Positions 48,501-60,707 of a DNA stretch of 64,000 nt are shown piece after piece. The notes under the pieces were generated by a model. The model was not told the origin of the DNA. It did not search any database and worked only from the letters and a program-made list of their open reading frames with translations. Both the position numbers and the translations under genes were made by a program. The first letter of the stretch is position 1. Each line of letters opens with the position of its first letter. Source of the DNA: Baylisascaris procyonis (Eukaryota > Nematoda > Chromadorea > Rhabditida > Ascarididae); NCBI GenBank assembly GCA_037389465.1, contig JAZARR010000008.1, positions 3,473,501 through 3,537,500 of the forward strand, in the 5' to 3' direction.

Positions 48501-51500
48501 TTTTAGATAGATGATTAGCTTAAACGGACCGCAGATCATGAACGTAAAGTACAACGCACATTACTAAGAAGAGTCGAAAAACCTATTACTGTTGAAAGAT
48601 CAAAGCGAAAATTCAGGAAAAATTTTAGCACATTCAAATATGCACTAAAAATTCGACAATAAGAACAACTCTAACAAAAAATATGTGCATACCTGAAGTA
48701 AAGATCACAGATAGCACAATATCGCCCTTTTTTCCTCTTTTGATTTCGTCCATTCGCAAGTGTGCAATTGTCACATTCCCAACGACTCATAACAGGTGCC
48801 TCTTCATCACAGATCCTATAGATGGGAGTAATAACACTTGTTTCGTAGATGCATGATCGATAGATGTAATAGTATAACACTCTTTTAGTTATGAACCATG
48901 TGATGCGTCGAGTAGAGACGGAATGATAAACTTATGCCGACGTTTCGGCTCGTTGGGCCATCATCATAGCACACAAGTTCAAACTTGGGTAATTAAACCA
49001 TCACCAGTTCACGAAATAATAGCCACGCTCTAGAAGTCGAAGTGTTCCCTTTGCAATAAATAGAAGCCGTTGCAATATAAGTACAATAGTTTTCGCTTTA
49101 GACGATCATTCCCACTGCTACATCATAGTGGCTAGATTCTATGACTCCTACATCGGCAATGGCAACACGTTGCGAAAAGAACGACCTGACTGTTAGGAAC
49201 TTGAATCCTGACTACTCAGAAAGAGTAATTAATAACCAACTTCAGCATCAGCGGGCATGTCTCATCTGATACCGCTCCGAAGCATCGTGCCTTCTTCGTC
49301 AGATAATAGTAGTTAACTAAGGAGCTAACTGTGCGTGAGGGAATCTGCAATAGAGGTGCAAATATTAACACTGCATTATTTCTTCCACATTTTTCAATCT
49401 TTTTTCCAAGAAAATATTGTTGCAATCTAACTTAGATTGCTTAACTCAACCTTCTTAAGAGATGATACAGAATTCAAAAAAGAATTCCCAAACCAAAGTT
49501 GATGACATGCGGAATGTGAAACAATATGGATGCTATAAAATGGCGAGCATCCAAAAACACAAAAATGAAAGTCATTAATTGACAACTACGCTAACAAAGA
49601 GCCGGGAACATACAGTCAAACCCTCAAAGATTACCTTAAAGTTCATAAGAAAAGCTTGAGATTGAAATATGAGGAATTTGAGAAGCTGAAAACTGCCCTT
49701 TAATTTGCTCCTCTGATTACCAGGAACGACGAAAAAATGCTATTATTGCTACCTAACAGTTGAATGTTACTATTTTCCTTAAAGATCTGGAAAGCTCTGC
49801 CAAAAAAAAAATTTCAGTGATTTGATTATGAAATCACAAAAATACGCCCTCTCTCAATTGGTATTTGAATTACTACAAAATTAAAATCGAAAGATCGAAC
49901 AAGTATCTAAACGTCCTTAATGACCGCATCCAGCTTCTTTGAATGAACAATAGCTAGAAAAACGTTGTAACGCTTTCGTATCCAAGTAACCCATGCAAAA
50001 TCTATGACAAATAAATGCATTTATATAAGAGGAAGCGTTAAAATATACATAACAACCTTCTAATCCCAAAAATTAAATACATGCACTAGAAAATTAATAT
50101 AAGATGCTTATTTTTGCATCCATGAACAACGAATTTCAAAGTTTTAATAATAACAGTTATAACAACGTCATAAAGTCGTATTAGAGACTTCTCTGATACA
50201 TTAAAAAAAACTATACCATTTTCTGCATGCGGAAAAAGTTTTTCCCATGCAAACTTAAAGATCTGACAAAAAGTCGCTGCTCTTCAGCAGTAAGCGGCTC
50301 CTCTTTCGGCGGCACCAACTCTTCGACCCGTTCCATCGCACGCACCATATCGTAACTGTTGCGGTAAATCACTTCCAAAGCCTGTAATACGAATGCTCAT
50401 CGTTCAATAACGAAAAAAAGAAGGAAGGACAAATCCAACCTATAATGACGCTACAACGATTCATCTGAACGTCTATAAGTTTACCTGGACATCCAGATGA
50501 GTTCCTGGATCTATAAAACATTCTATGCCTTTCGACTTGCCGTAAAAGCCACCTAAAGTGCTCTCGTTGTTTGCAGTTTGCAGCTTTCCAAAGCCAGTGT
50601 GAACGTGAGAGGATTTTTGCAGAAGGGATGGGCTTCTGACGTGGCAATATTCAAAACGAAAATGCACTGAAGCGAAGAGCACGAAAAAGTTCCAATAAAT
50701 CAGTCTGGGGAGACGCACATTTCGACTCAAGATGGGAATTCCCATACTTAAAAACTCGCATATTTGGACAAAGGAGGATACGGACTATGCTCTCTTGACG
50801 ATCTCGTAAATCTCTCAACGCTGACAAATAATTAACGAAAACGACTACAGTTTCAGGCTGCATATATTATAGGTTGCAGTAGCGTGACAGGTGCTCTCAT
50901 TTATGCAATGCAACAATAGTGAACTTATCCTTAACGCATTATACACATGCTTATTCGTTATTCCAGAAGGCATAGATCACGAGGCATCACATTATGGTAT
51001 TTATACAGTATTACGGCATTTCCACAATATTTATTTCAAGGTAAAGTTTCATGCCGTCGCATGCTTCTTTAGCATTATCGTGGCGCGGCATCACTAACTT
51101 CATCTAGTCACTCTCTGCTGAGCAACATATTCATCGAAATTGATCCCCTCCCCAGCTCAAGCGTGCTCAACTTCCTCAAAACTGCCTTCCCATCTCAGGT
51201 GTATTTCAACTTTTTCGAGATTACCAGGTATTTATTCATCTCTTTCCCGTATTCCATTCATCACCTTAACTTCTGATAAGTCGTAAAGAAACATTGTTCA
51301 CAAATAAGCACATCGAAGAGTCGAAAAGCTAAACAATTTATCCCGTATAACCATGACCATGCTTTCACATCGTAGCAACCTGACTCAAAAAGCTTTTGAA
51401 ATGAAATCACAAAAAGTGCTATTGCTTCAATTACTCAACCGATTCAAGATGCATCAATAAAAATCGATATCGAGCATGATCAACATACATCTGCAACGTT

Positions 51501-54500
51501 GAAGCCAAATTGTTGTCGCGTCACTTGATAGAAATCTTCTAATTCTTTACTCTCTATTCGACCATGATCATCACGCCATACACATACATCTCTATCCTCT
51601 TCTTCTTCTCTTAATTTGATTGACTCATTAAATCATCGCAAGAAAAATTTGGAAATATTTGAAAATAATATTTATTCATTTTGTTGAAAATATGCGTCAT
51701 ACCAAGAAATGTCGAAAATAAGACGACATTATAAGATTACAATTTTAGGCAGTAACGCGAAGCTGAAATCTAAACAACTCTCTAGGAAAGAAAGAATTGA
51801 TACTTTTCAATATGAATAATTCTGCGTCTTCCTTCTGTTAAACTCACCAGTTTTATAAAAACCTAACGATCTAGTTTCTTTGAGGAAATCTAACGATATA
51901 CGAGGCGTCATCCAAAAATTCCACAAAACTGACGGTGGATGTCACATAGGAGAGAGATTTATGTAAGCAGAAAACTTCAACCTTATTATGGTACAATGAC
52001 AACACAACATATCTCAAAATCAACAAAGCGCTATACCTCCGTTGATGGAAGCACAGCTGCATACTTTTATAATTAAAACATTTCAATATGCAAAATAAAT
52101 AATGCACGTCATCACTAATTTATAACCTTTCCACCATTCCATTCCATATGCTTAAAATACTCTTTTATGCATATCTTTGTCTATCCATATTTATTTTCCT
52201 CATCGACGATTTTCTACATTTCGTACTTGTTATTTATGATCGATAATACTGTTAACGTTGATTGCAGATAATAGATCAGTGTTTATTTCACTATGGAGAA
52301 TGTCCCTTTCAAAAGTATATCAAATCTACTAATATCTAGCCCAGAATTTCAGGATTTTTTGAGAAAGAGGGAGAATAATAGTTTAAAAGGAGAAAAAAGA
52401 GGGAGAATCAGATCTGCTTGAACAAAAAATATAGTTTAAAAGGAAAAGCTAAGTTTATAGCTAAACCGATTTGTTACCTGCAACTTTCAGGTGGTTCCTT
52501 CCAATCTTCACAAGGCACTACTTCAGCTTGATACTCGACTCCCTCACGAATCCTGCTCAATTCTACAAGTATCACATTCAAACATAAGAATAAACACTAC
52601 GATGTATTAAACTGCAGGTGCTTACCCAATATGAAACATGTTACTTCGGAGCCAAAACTGTGCTCATTGATGAACTGGGACATGAATATTTGAACTCTGA
52701 TTAGGTTACTTCCGTTAAAAAATCGACTGTATTAAGGGAAGAAACAAAAAATTATACAGTGCAAGGAATGACGAGAAGAGGTTGAAGTAAATGACAGAAC
52801 CCTAGAATACCATAAATTACAAAAATTTCAAGATTACAATAATGAACCCAATTATTATAACAATCAACTGGAAAACTCGTTCATAATATCTACTGAGTGA
52901 TCCTCGAATTCACAACAATAGGAACCCTAGAAGTGCCAATATTCTATGGAACTTTAGAAATGGCATTCGAAATGATAGCTGCACCACCACCAACTTCCCT
53001 TCCTCTCTCCACCTCTTCATTACTCGCTCGATTGCAAGACTTGCACTAATCTCTGAATACGCTCTCAAATCACCTCTTTCATGTACAGTTTTCTCACATC
53101 ATGGGTGTAAAAGATGGCCTAGGAACGGCAATTACACATAATAAACCTTCAATTTTTGTTTTCTTAGGTGGATGAGACGATGTGGATGCACCATCAGTGG
53201 AATTGTCGGCGAGTTGAGATCCTAAAAGAAATTATTCGATTCTTTCTGAATGTTTCAATAATTGAATTCAACTCAAATTCTAACCCCTTTCTAAGGACAT
53301 TAGCTGCACGAATTATACCCTCTGTGGTCGTTTAAAAAATGCCGAAAGATAACATGCTTGCATTCTATTTTTCCCTCTCAGCTTTGGTTCTGCAAAGTCC
53401 TGTAATGTCACAAAACTTCCTTTCATTTTATTGGAATATCGGCATATTTTTCTGAAACTACTTCGACCAAATGTTTTCGGTCCAGTGGGTACTCAAGAAT
53501 GAAGAAGGCATCAATATTTAATTGTCTCGTTGCATTTCGAATCTACCCTATTGTTTTTAGTATTCGTCTCACCGAAATCTTTATAACCCATTTTTATCGC
53601 TAATCAAGTTTCGAGGCTGAAAAACAAAGAAGACAGGATAAAACACCTGGTCGAAGAGATTCATAAATGTTATCAAACCGATTCTTGCTTTCAGAAGCTT
53701 CCGAAGCGAAATCTACAAATTCAGGCTATTTTTACCAGCTCTCCATTCTCGTCTCGACGCGTTTTGGCTACCGCTTTTGGACACTGCGACCAACCTCTGT
53801 ACAATTTTTTCAACAGCTACTACTTTCGCCTTTTTCGAAGAGTTCAATCGCATAAATATAAAGTTTTAAAGAGGCTCCGGTTTCAGCATGACGACTTTGT
53901 TTTTCCCGAGATTGGACATCTCGGCTGCTGCTTTGTGTATTTATTTTTCCATCTGTCTGGCGGTAGATGCAGCCCGCCCACCCTCGAAGTGGATTAAGAA
54001 GCAAGTAAACGAGAGGCGCTTCTGGCTGTCTCACATTATCTAAGGATCCTCAAAAAAAAAAACACCCATTATTTGCACATTTCAAAGCTGTACCATAGCA
54101 CATTTCATTACTATTGTATAAAGGACTCTTTTTTCTAAATTTCAGTGCAAATTACTGCATCATTGATTTTGAAAAACTCCTCCCTCTCTAACAGGTTTTT
54201 TAATATCTCAGGTAAGAATCCAACTTTCATCTTTCTTTTATCCCATGTCCAAGACCAAATTATTCGAAAACAAGTTATGAACTTCAAGTGAGAGTATCAA
54301 TTAGTACAATGAAAATACCTTTCGAGACGATTGGCCCATCTGCACGATGCGGTTGCACCGTTATACGCTGCGATCGACGCACCTAAAAATCAACTGATCA
54401 GAAATCATCCTTCTAAAACAATAAAATACGGCTGTGATCCACGGCTCACTAATATAAGTCAAGCGCAGTGATATCATACAGCAGTATAATAATTAACCTC

Positions 54501-56582
54501 TCTCGAATTAGAGCCATCTTTCAAGCGAACCGGTGATCGGGCCTTCGATGCAGATGCATCCGCATGTTGAGTTTCGATTAAAGCTGTACCGTTACTTATC
54601 GGAGTCTGTACCGGTAGAACCTCTATGGCATCCATATCGGTATCCGTACCCGTCAACTGGAAATAGCGAAAATAAAAATCATATTAACATTCACGCACCC
54701 ATAATTCAACAATAAAATATGAAACAAGCTGTTAGGTGGGAAATAATGTAATCGACACAGAAGCAGTTAACTGGCCAAATGGACGGCAGCTCCTGCTTCG
54801 ACAGTGAAATTTCACAGCTCATGTCTCTAAAACTTTTGTGCAATTTTCACTGACGCTCATTTTTCTAATATAAAGTATTTTAAAAAAAAATTTAAAATAT
54901 AAAGGTCTGTCGTCTCAATAGTACCGACAACAAGCAGAGCGCTTTTTGAACCAACGAGCCAAAAACCGCCCCCAAAGATACCCCGGGGCGATGAGTAAAT
55001 GAACAAACAGATGAGTCGAGCGCCCGATAAATTATTTCGTTCGCTAACCGCCCTCAAGAGTAGGAAAAAAACCGGAACAATACTCTATAAATTGGTAATA
55101 GAATCACCATTTATTGCATGGTTACCTCCGATTGAAATTATTAAAATTTCGGTCACAATCAAATGTGAAATATTGTTTTGCATTTATGATGCAGATATAT
55201 ATCTTTGTTTTTTTTTGTAGAAATTTTTCACAATGCAAGACAACAAGATTATTATAAGTATGCCGGTCGCTTTTCTCATTGGTGATGTCTTCACTAATTC
55301 CGCATATCGAACGCTTATTAAGCTTTATTAATCTAAGCTTTTGCTGATTCCGATCTTAGAATACCTTTTATTCACCCTGAAGGACAAGCTGAAATGTTCA
55401 AATTATAGGTTGACTGAAAAAAAAAAAACTTGACGTGCAAAATCCGAGAAAAAGCCATAAGAACTCTTCGATGTAGAGGCCGCTTGGTGCCTCTTTAAAT
55501 ATGACTCGACAAAAAAGATGGATCTCAGTTTCAACAATCAGCTTTGGGTGCCATCTTGTTATCTTCTACTTTCGAACATAACAAAAACGTTAGCCTAAGA
55601 GAGTTTTCAACTCAAATAAAATGAAATAAAACAACAACGAACTTCACGTTTTATAGGTCTACTCAATTCATCGCCATCGTATTTATCGAGTATCGGTGGT
55701 GGTGTATTACATCCTGAGTCGAGTATCGGTGGTGGTGTACTACATACCGAAGAATTCTCTCGCCCTTCTGTGACACTATCAGATTCCTGATAGACTACAT
55801 TCGCCATCATTGAGTTTGCAATCGCCGCACTTCGTTGTGTAAGAATCACTGTAGAAAAGCATTTGCATATACATATTATTCAACGAGCATAACATTAGCA
55901 TTAATATATGGCCAACTTTTTGGCGAGATTCAATATGGCCAATTTTCAACGAGCATTCTTTGCACTAATATATGGTCCACTTCCTAATATGCATAACATA
56001 TAGCCAAGTTTCAACCACCATCAACAATGAATTTAGTCATACGAGCGCTAAATCTAAAATCGAATAAATATGGCTCATTTTTGCAGCACTAAACTTTCAA
56101 ATTCTATCAAGCCTGAAAGAATGTGATTCATTTTATTTAGAAGGGTGCAAAATAAACAAGTAGTTCAATTAGTAAAGTTTATCCGGCACCGAGGTGATTT
56201 CCGTTTGTGAAAATCAACTTCGATTCCGGGAAAAGAATAATGGAATAGAATACCTTAATAAAACTATATGATAATCACATGAGTTCGGCTACTTATTTAT
56301 TAGCTCATTAGATGTTTATTCAGCCATAGGATCCCAACTTCGATATTGAGCTGCAACACCCGATTCAATAGTGCTAAACACCACTGATAGGTTTAAAGTT
56401 GGAATTTTGAACAAGATATATCGGAATCCATAGAGTCAAAGGCCAGTATTCTAGAACCATAGCAATTAATTGCAACTTATGATGAGATATTTTAGAACTG
56501 AGAATATCCTAAAGCGATTACCTGGATAGCCCCTTGGTGCGGCTACGGTAGGCGATACGGTAGGACCGTTCATATACTTCAT
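45507..56582 (-). CDS. CoREST (REST corepressor) homologue with a zinc finger, about 610 residues
   Basis: Exons: 56582-56522, 55848-55643, 54656-54498, 54382-54319, 53221-53147, 52694-52626, 52562-52478, 50635-50485, 50381-50217, 49344 to about 49237, 48815-48693, 48297-48239, 47856-47814, 47701-47574, 46429-46314 and 45734-45507 (stop TAA). Every junction keeps frame except 49237/48815, where a small exon or other splice site is missing. Domains in order: a low-complexity N-terminus; an ELM2-type region starting IREGVEYQAEVVP; SANT1 (LTAEEQRLFVRSLSLHGKNF then SLVNYYYLTKKAR, about residues 318-365); a C4 zinc finger (WECDNC to CAIC, about 390-415); and SANT2 (EWSVDEELQALK then FCRFGKNFKAVAESL, about 487-535). 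This order matches RCOR/CoREST, the scaffold joining LSD1-type demethylase and HDAC for transcriptional repression in the nucleus. C. elegans relatives are spr-1 and rcor-1; I cannot choose between them. Exon 52694-52626 is less certain. Confidence 0.87.
48239..48815 (-). other. C4 zinc-finger part of the CoREST gene (two exons)
   Basis: Exons 48815-48693 and 48297-48239 encode SRWECDNCTLANGRNQ, a basic loop, YCAICDLYF and then RRLKRPRPF. The pattern is C-x2-C-x15-C-x2-C, with an aromatic and basic run after the last pair, as in GATA-like fingers (compare the GLYYKLH that follows the last pair in GATA factors). The W-x-C start also recalls RanBP2-type fingers, but the long spacing argues against that. 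It lies between the two SANT domains. Confidence 0.7.
48927..48985 (-). repeat. Repeat tail with a hammerhead-like core
   Basis: The minus strand reads TGATGATGGC, a short loop, then GCCGAAACGTCGGC. This resembles sequences at the ends of Penelope-like or retrozyme elements, which carry hammerhead ribozymes with a CUGAUGA-stem-GAAAC core. The C before UGAUGA is absent and no stem I partner is visible, so it is unlikely to cleave. It lies in an intron of the CoREST gene. Confidence 0.25.
55690..55750 (-). repeat. Coding direct repeat (TPPPILD twice) in the CoREST N-terminus
   Basis: Exon 55848-55643 encodes CSTPPPILDSGCNTPPPILD, from a near-identical DNA segment of roughly 40 bases in two copies. 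It is a short proline-rich duplication in a region outside any domain. Confidence 0.8.
56160..56240 (+). repeat. tRNA-derived SINE-like relic
   Basis: TAGTTCAATTAGTAAAG (A-box-like) and TTCGATTCCGGG (B-box-like) lie about 50 bases apart, in the first intron of the CoREST gene. No intact acceptor stem is visible. Confidence 0.35.
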
Positions 56583-57064
56583 CACAATACAAAAAAAAAA
56601 CGCCAAACGAATAGCGATGAAGTTTTCTCAGTGCAGCGTTTGCGAAACGATTTCAAAGAATTCTGAAACATTTCAATATCGTAAGTAAACATAACGCCTC
56701 TCCTGTACAAGTGAACATCGGTGCCAATATCTAGCGTTGTGCGCAACGAAACGCTTAAAATGAACGATTTAAGAAGACGGCTAAAAAGTTTTAGCGGAAG
56801 TTTTGCGAAGTAATAATTTAACTAATAAGGTAAATAAAAGCAGTGAATCATTAACAAAAAGTTTATTAAAGTACGTATATCCATATAAAAACTGACCTGC
56901 TTAGGTATAAAGTAAGGTAGGAAACACCTATATGGTTAGAAACTTCTAAGATATCACTGAAGAAGCTTTAGCAACTTTGGGTAAATAAATAATATGTAAT
57001 AAATAAACATCAAGCGGGAAAAAAGTTCGCAAAAAATGCTAACTTTAATCCACGCATAGTCACA

Positions 57065-57215
57065 ATCCGCAAAGAAAACGATTCTGCGCGGCGCGAATTG
57101 TATGGCGGCTGCATCACAACGGGACATCGGCCAAAATTTACAGTAATCCGCAATAAGTGGGAGGGCGACCAGCTGGGAAAGGGGCGTGGTAGCGCGCAAC
57201 GCATACACGCACGCT
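57065..57215 (-). promoter_or_regulatory. Locally GC-rich block upstream of the CoREST gene, promoter candidate
   Basis: About 500-630 bases upstream of the CoREST ATG the sequence turns GC-rich, with GGCGCG and GGGGCGTGG (a KLF/Sp1-like GT/GC box; CCACGCCCC on minus) and GTAGCGCGC. This contrasts with the AT-rich surroundings. It could be a core promoter, a non-coding first exon, or chance. Confidence 0.35.
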
Positions 57216-59840
57216 AAACGAATCGATTTTTGACGCGTTCTTTATGCTCACACCACAACTACGAAAATTTTTGACCGAAAAACCGATCAATATTCACTCG
57301 GAATCCTAGAAGAATATTCTAGAAATTTCTAGAAATCTCTCTATTACGATCTCAACGGAAAACAAAGCAAACACAACCAACCAAGAAAGTAACTAAAATG
57401 CCGCAAAATTTGCTCAAAAGCTCTCTCTTACGTTTTCCTCTCAGGTGTCCCAATTCGAAGCGAACATTGCGTTAACGTGCAGCTAAATATTCACCCTAGT
57501 AAAGAATATCGCCACAACGTTTGTAATGAATTTAACTATTGCCCAATACGGAGAAAAATTCTGTTGTATGTAATTTTCGACAAAACATTTAGAAAACTTG
57601 CCGAAATTCCCTCGAATCTTACCATCTCTTCTCCCCAATCGTATCGACCCAACAACCGTCTATGCGGAGAAAAATACAAACATATGGACGATGTGTTTTC
57701 CTAATAAGTACAAAAACATGTAGAGTTACTCAGCTGTATCATCTGAAAAGCCTACAATTTTAGCAAGCAAGCGCTATAGAACGTTGGCTATTTCCAGAAT
57801 CGCGTATTCGGTAGCTGGACGCCATGAATTCGATGGCATCCACCTAGATGGGCACGGTGTTAACGGAAGGGCGTGTATCCATGAACCATGTCATCACTGT
57901 GCACCTCACATTTTGTATTTGTTATCCACAAGACGCATCCACATCCACAAGAGATAACTGGGGAGAGGTATGAGCATCCACAAGACGCGGAATGACACCT
58001 GCAAGTGAAAAGTGAAAATAGGGAGAGGAGCGAGGTATGAGAGGGTGGGGGAGCGGTGGGAAGGGAGGGGAGATGGGATGTCTGTCAGTATACCACATCG
58101 ACTTCTTCCGTTTATCGCGCATCACAGCAGTTTCGACTTTCCGTGAATGATTGCTGATCAATTATATTATCCTTAGTGATAAAATTCCCTTTTGTATTAG
58201 CAAAGGAACATACTACTACTCTTGAAGATTTATGATATTTTTATGAGGAAGCTCAACTTGAACGATTCAGTTAACGTAACTTGGTGATGCAAAGTTTTCG
58301 GGATGTAAATGACCGATCCTTGAATAGCTTGGGTGACATGCGAAACAAAGTGTGGTGCTCCTCAACGAAAATATCAGCAATTATCGTCTTAATTTGCGAA
58401 GCAAGAGGGAAAGCGCATCAGGGAAGCTACAACGATATGAGCTCATATAAAGCCCAATCTTATGCGCTTTTGCATATCCCATTCGAAAAAAAAAAGAAAA
58501 AAAAACGCATTAGGGCGATGTTATATGTATAGGCATGAAGTATGTCTGTGTCCGACTTTGTTTGGCAACTTCAACTTGCAAGTCAATAGTGTCGTACTCA
58601 TAAAAATTGATGGATATTATTGAACGTAGAGTGTTCATTATGAAAGATACATTCGACATTGATTGATCAATTTCGAGAGGAGCTGCAAATTCGAAGGTGA
58701 AAAAAGATCTGCACGTATTTTGCGATACTCGAATTTTCTTGTTAAGGTGGTCGAGTGAAATAAAAGACAATATTTTGGAAAAATTTTGTATCTATCTGAT
58801 GAAATATGATATTGTTGTCCAATGTTTCCTTTTTGGCAACTATTGTGAATGATTGCTGGTGAATTGAGAGGGATGCAAAAAACGCATATTGTGCCGGCTT
58901 TTTTGGTACCTTTCTTCACTTCTTTCAAGTATGTTCGGTGTAAAGAGTGATTCAACTATGTGGAAGGTAATCAGCTTGAGTCGTATTTGTTAAAACTGTT
59001 GATACCTCCAAGCTCTACGAATTAAAATGTTATAAATCGATGTGAAAATTGGTTAGAAGTTTCTGGAGTTGGTGGTCACGTTATACCGCTACTTACACAT
59101 CCTCGAATTGCGTAACTTTATTTTTATTGGTTTGTGAGTTCAAACTATAAGATGAAAGGCAAACAAATGCAGACATAAATGTGCACGGATAAGAGCGCCA
59201 TCGCTTTAAAATGCTTTTTTTAAAGTGCAATTCTGTAGATACACTTAAAATCTCACTGAAAGCGGAAGTGATAGAAAGCAGAGGTAAAGAAAACAGCGGT
59301 TAACTTTAATATCCTATTATTCCAGTAGGCAGGCGAAAAGAGAAAGAGAGATAGTGGTGATTTCGAATTTCCTCAGCAATAAAGTCAATTTTTTTTTTCC
59401 TTAACAATTCACCCTTATTCAGAAAATAATAATATAAGAGCTAATGTTTTCATGACAATACAGCGAACGTTCCTAATAATGACTGCATCAGCGAGCGCTG
59501 CGAGTGTGTTTTTCTTATACTCTATAGTACTATTATTAAAAATATGCAAATGTGCAAGTAAAATTAGTAGTGTTTATTTTAAATAATTGGAGACTCAGCA
59601 ATGTAATTAGGAAGCAATAATATCCTATTATTCCATCAGCAGCACTGGATTCCTTATTTTACTTACACAATTCCTTGTTGAGTTTACGAAATGCTGAGAA
59701 TCAATAGAATTAACGTCGTTTACATATCAACAAAAATTAAGAGATACGTATTACCTGAGTGATATGCGAGCGATCGCTCAATGAGACAAATAATGATGCT
59801 ATGGTCATGTTTTGGTCGTTATGGTCAGGTAGAATGCAGC
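57216..59840. other. Intergenic, nothing identified
   Basis: A G-rich stretch at 58020-58080 on plus has many GGG runs. Open frames at 57477-57704 (plus) and 58510-58955 (minus) have no motif or splice support. Confidence 0.4.
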
Positions 59841-59878
59841 AAATTTTTAATGTATGTCGAGCGTTGTAATTTTGATCG

Positions 59879-59974
<96 letters not shown>

Positions 59975-60012
59975 CGATCAAAATTACAACGCTCGACATA
60001 CATTAAAAATTT
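59841..60012. repeat. Perfect 40-bp inverted repeat around a TA tract
   Basis: Arms 59841-59880 and 59973-60012 are exact reverse complements over 40 bases (left arm starts AAATTTTTAATGTATGTCGA). The 92 bases between them are alternating TA, itself self-complementary, so the whole 172 bp is one palindrome. A second TA tract (60012-60034) follows directly. Confidence 0.95.
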
Positions 60013-60034
60013 ATATATATATATATATATATAT
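60012..60034. repeat. Short TA tract
   Basis: Alternating TA adjoining the palindrome. Confidence 0.95.
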
Positions 60035-60637
60035 TTGTTGGGTATTGAATTCAATAGTCGTTTATAGTGTTCAACAGAAAAGAGGGTATTCGTTTGGCTT
60101 GTATTACTTTATAACTTTTCCTTGTAATTTCTTTGTTTTTTTCCTGTTAATAAACAATTTGAGAAGAGCGTGAATAAAAAAATATGCTGCATTGAGGCAG
60201 TCAATGAAATGTTAGAACTAGTTGATGGAATGTAGGATAACAGGTGATAAGTTGGTGATATTTTTGATTATAATGCTGGAAGAGAACTCAGCATGATGCG
60301 ATCTGTGAATGGAAACTTAGCTTATCAGCTTCATTTCGAAAACTATTTTTCCAGTAAGAAATTCTATCACATCCTTTAAGAGGTAGGTCGACTATAATTT
60401 ATTCCCGAGTCGTATGCCAACATTAAATTATATGGAAGCTTTCTTTCACCTACGTGAAGCATCATCTACCAGTATGCGCGCAGATTTTCAGCTCACGAAT
60501 TGCGCTTTGAGCAAATAGAATGCATTTCTGGGGTTTGTGTTATAATGCTTCAATTTATCGTCAGTTACACAACTTTGTAAATTTTACATTTGCAAAGCGC
60601 ATTGTGACAATATCATGCCTATGCGTATGTATGTGTA

Positions 60638-60707
<70 letters not shown>

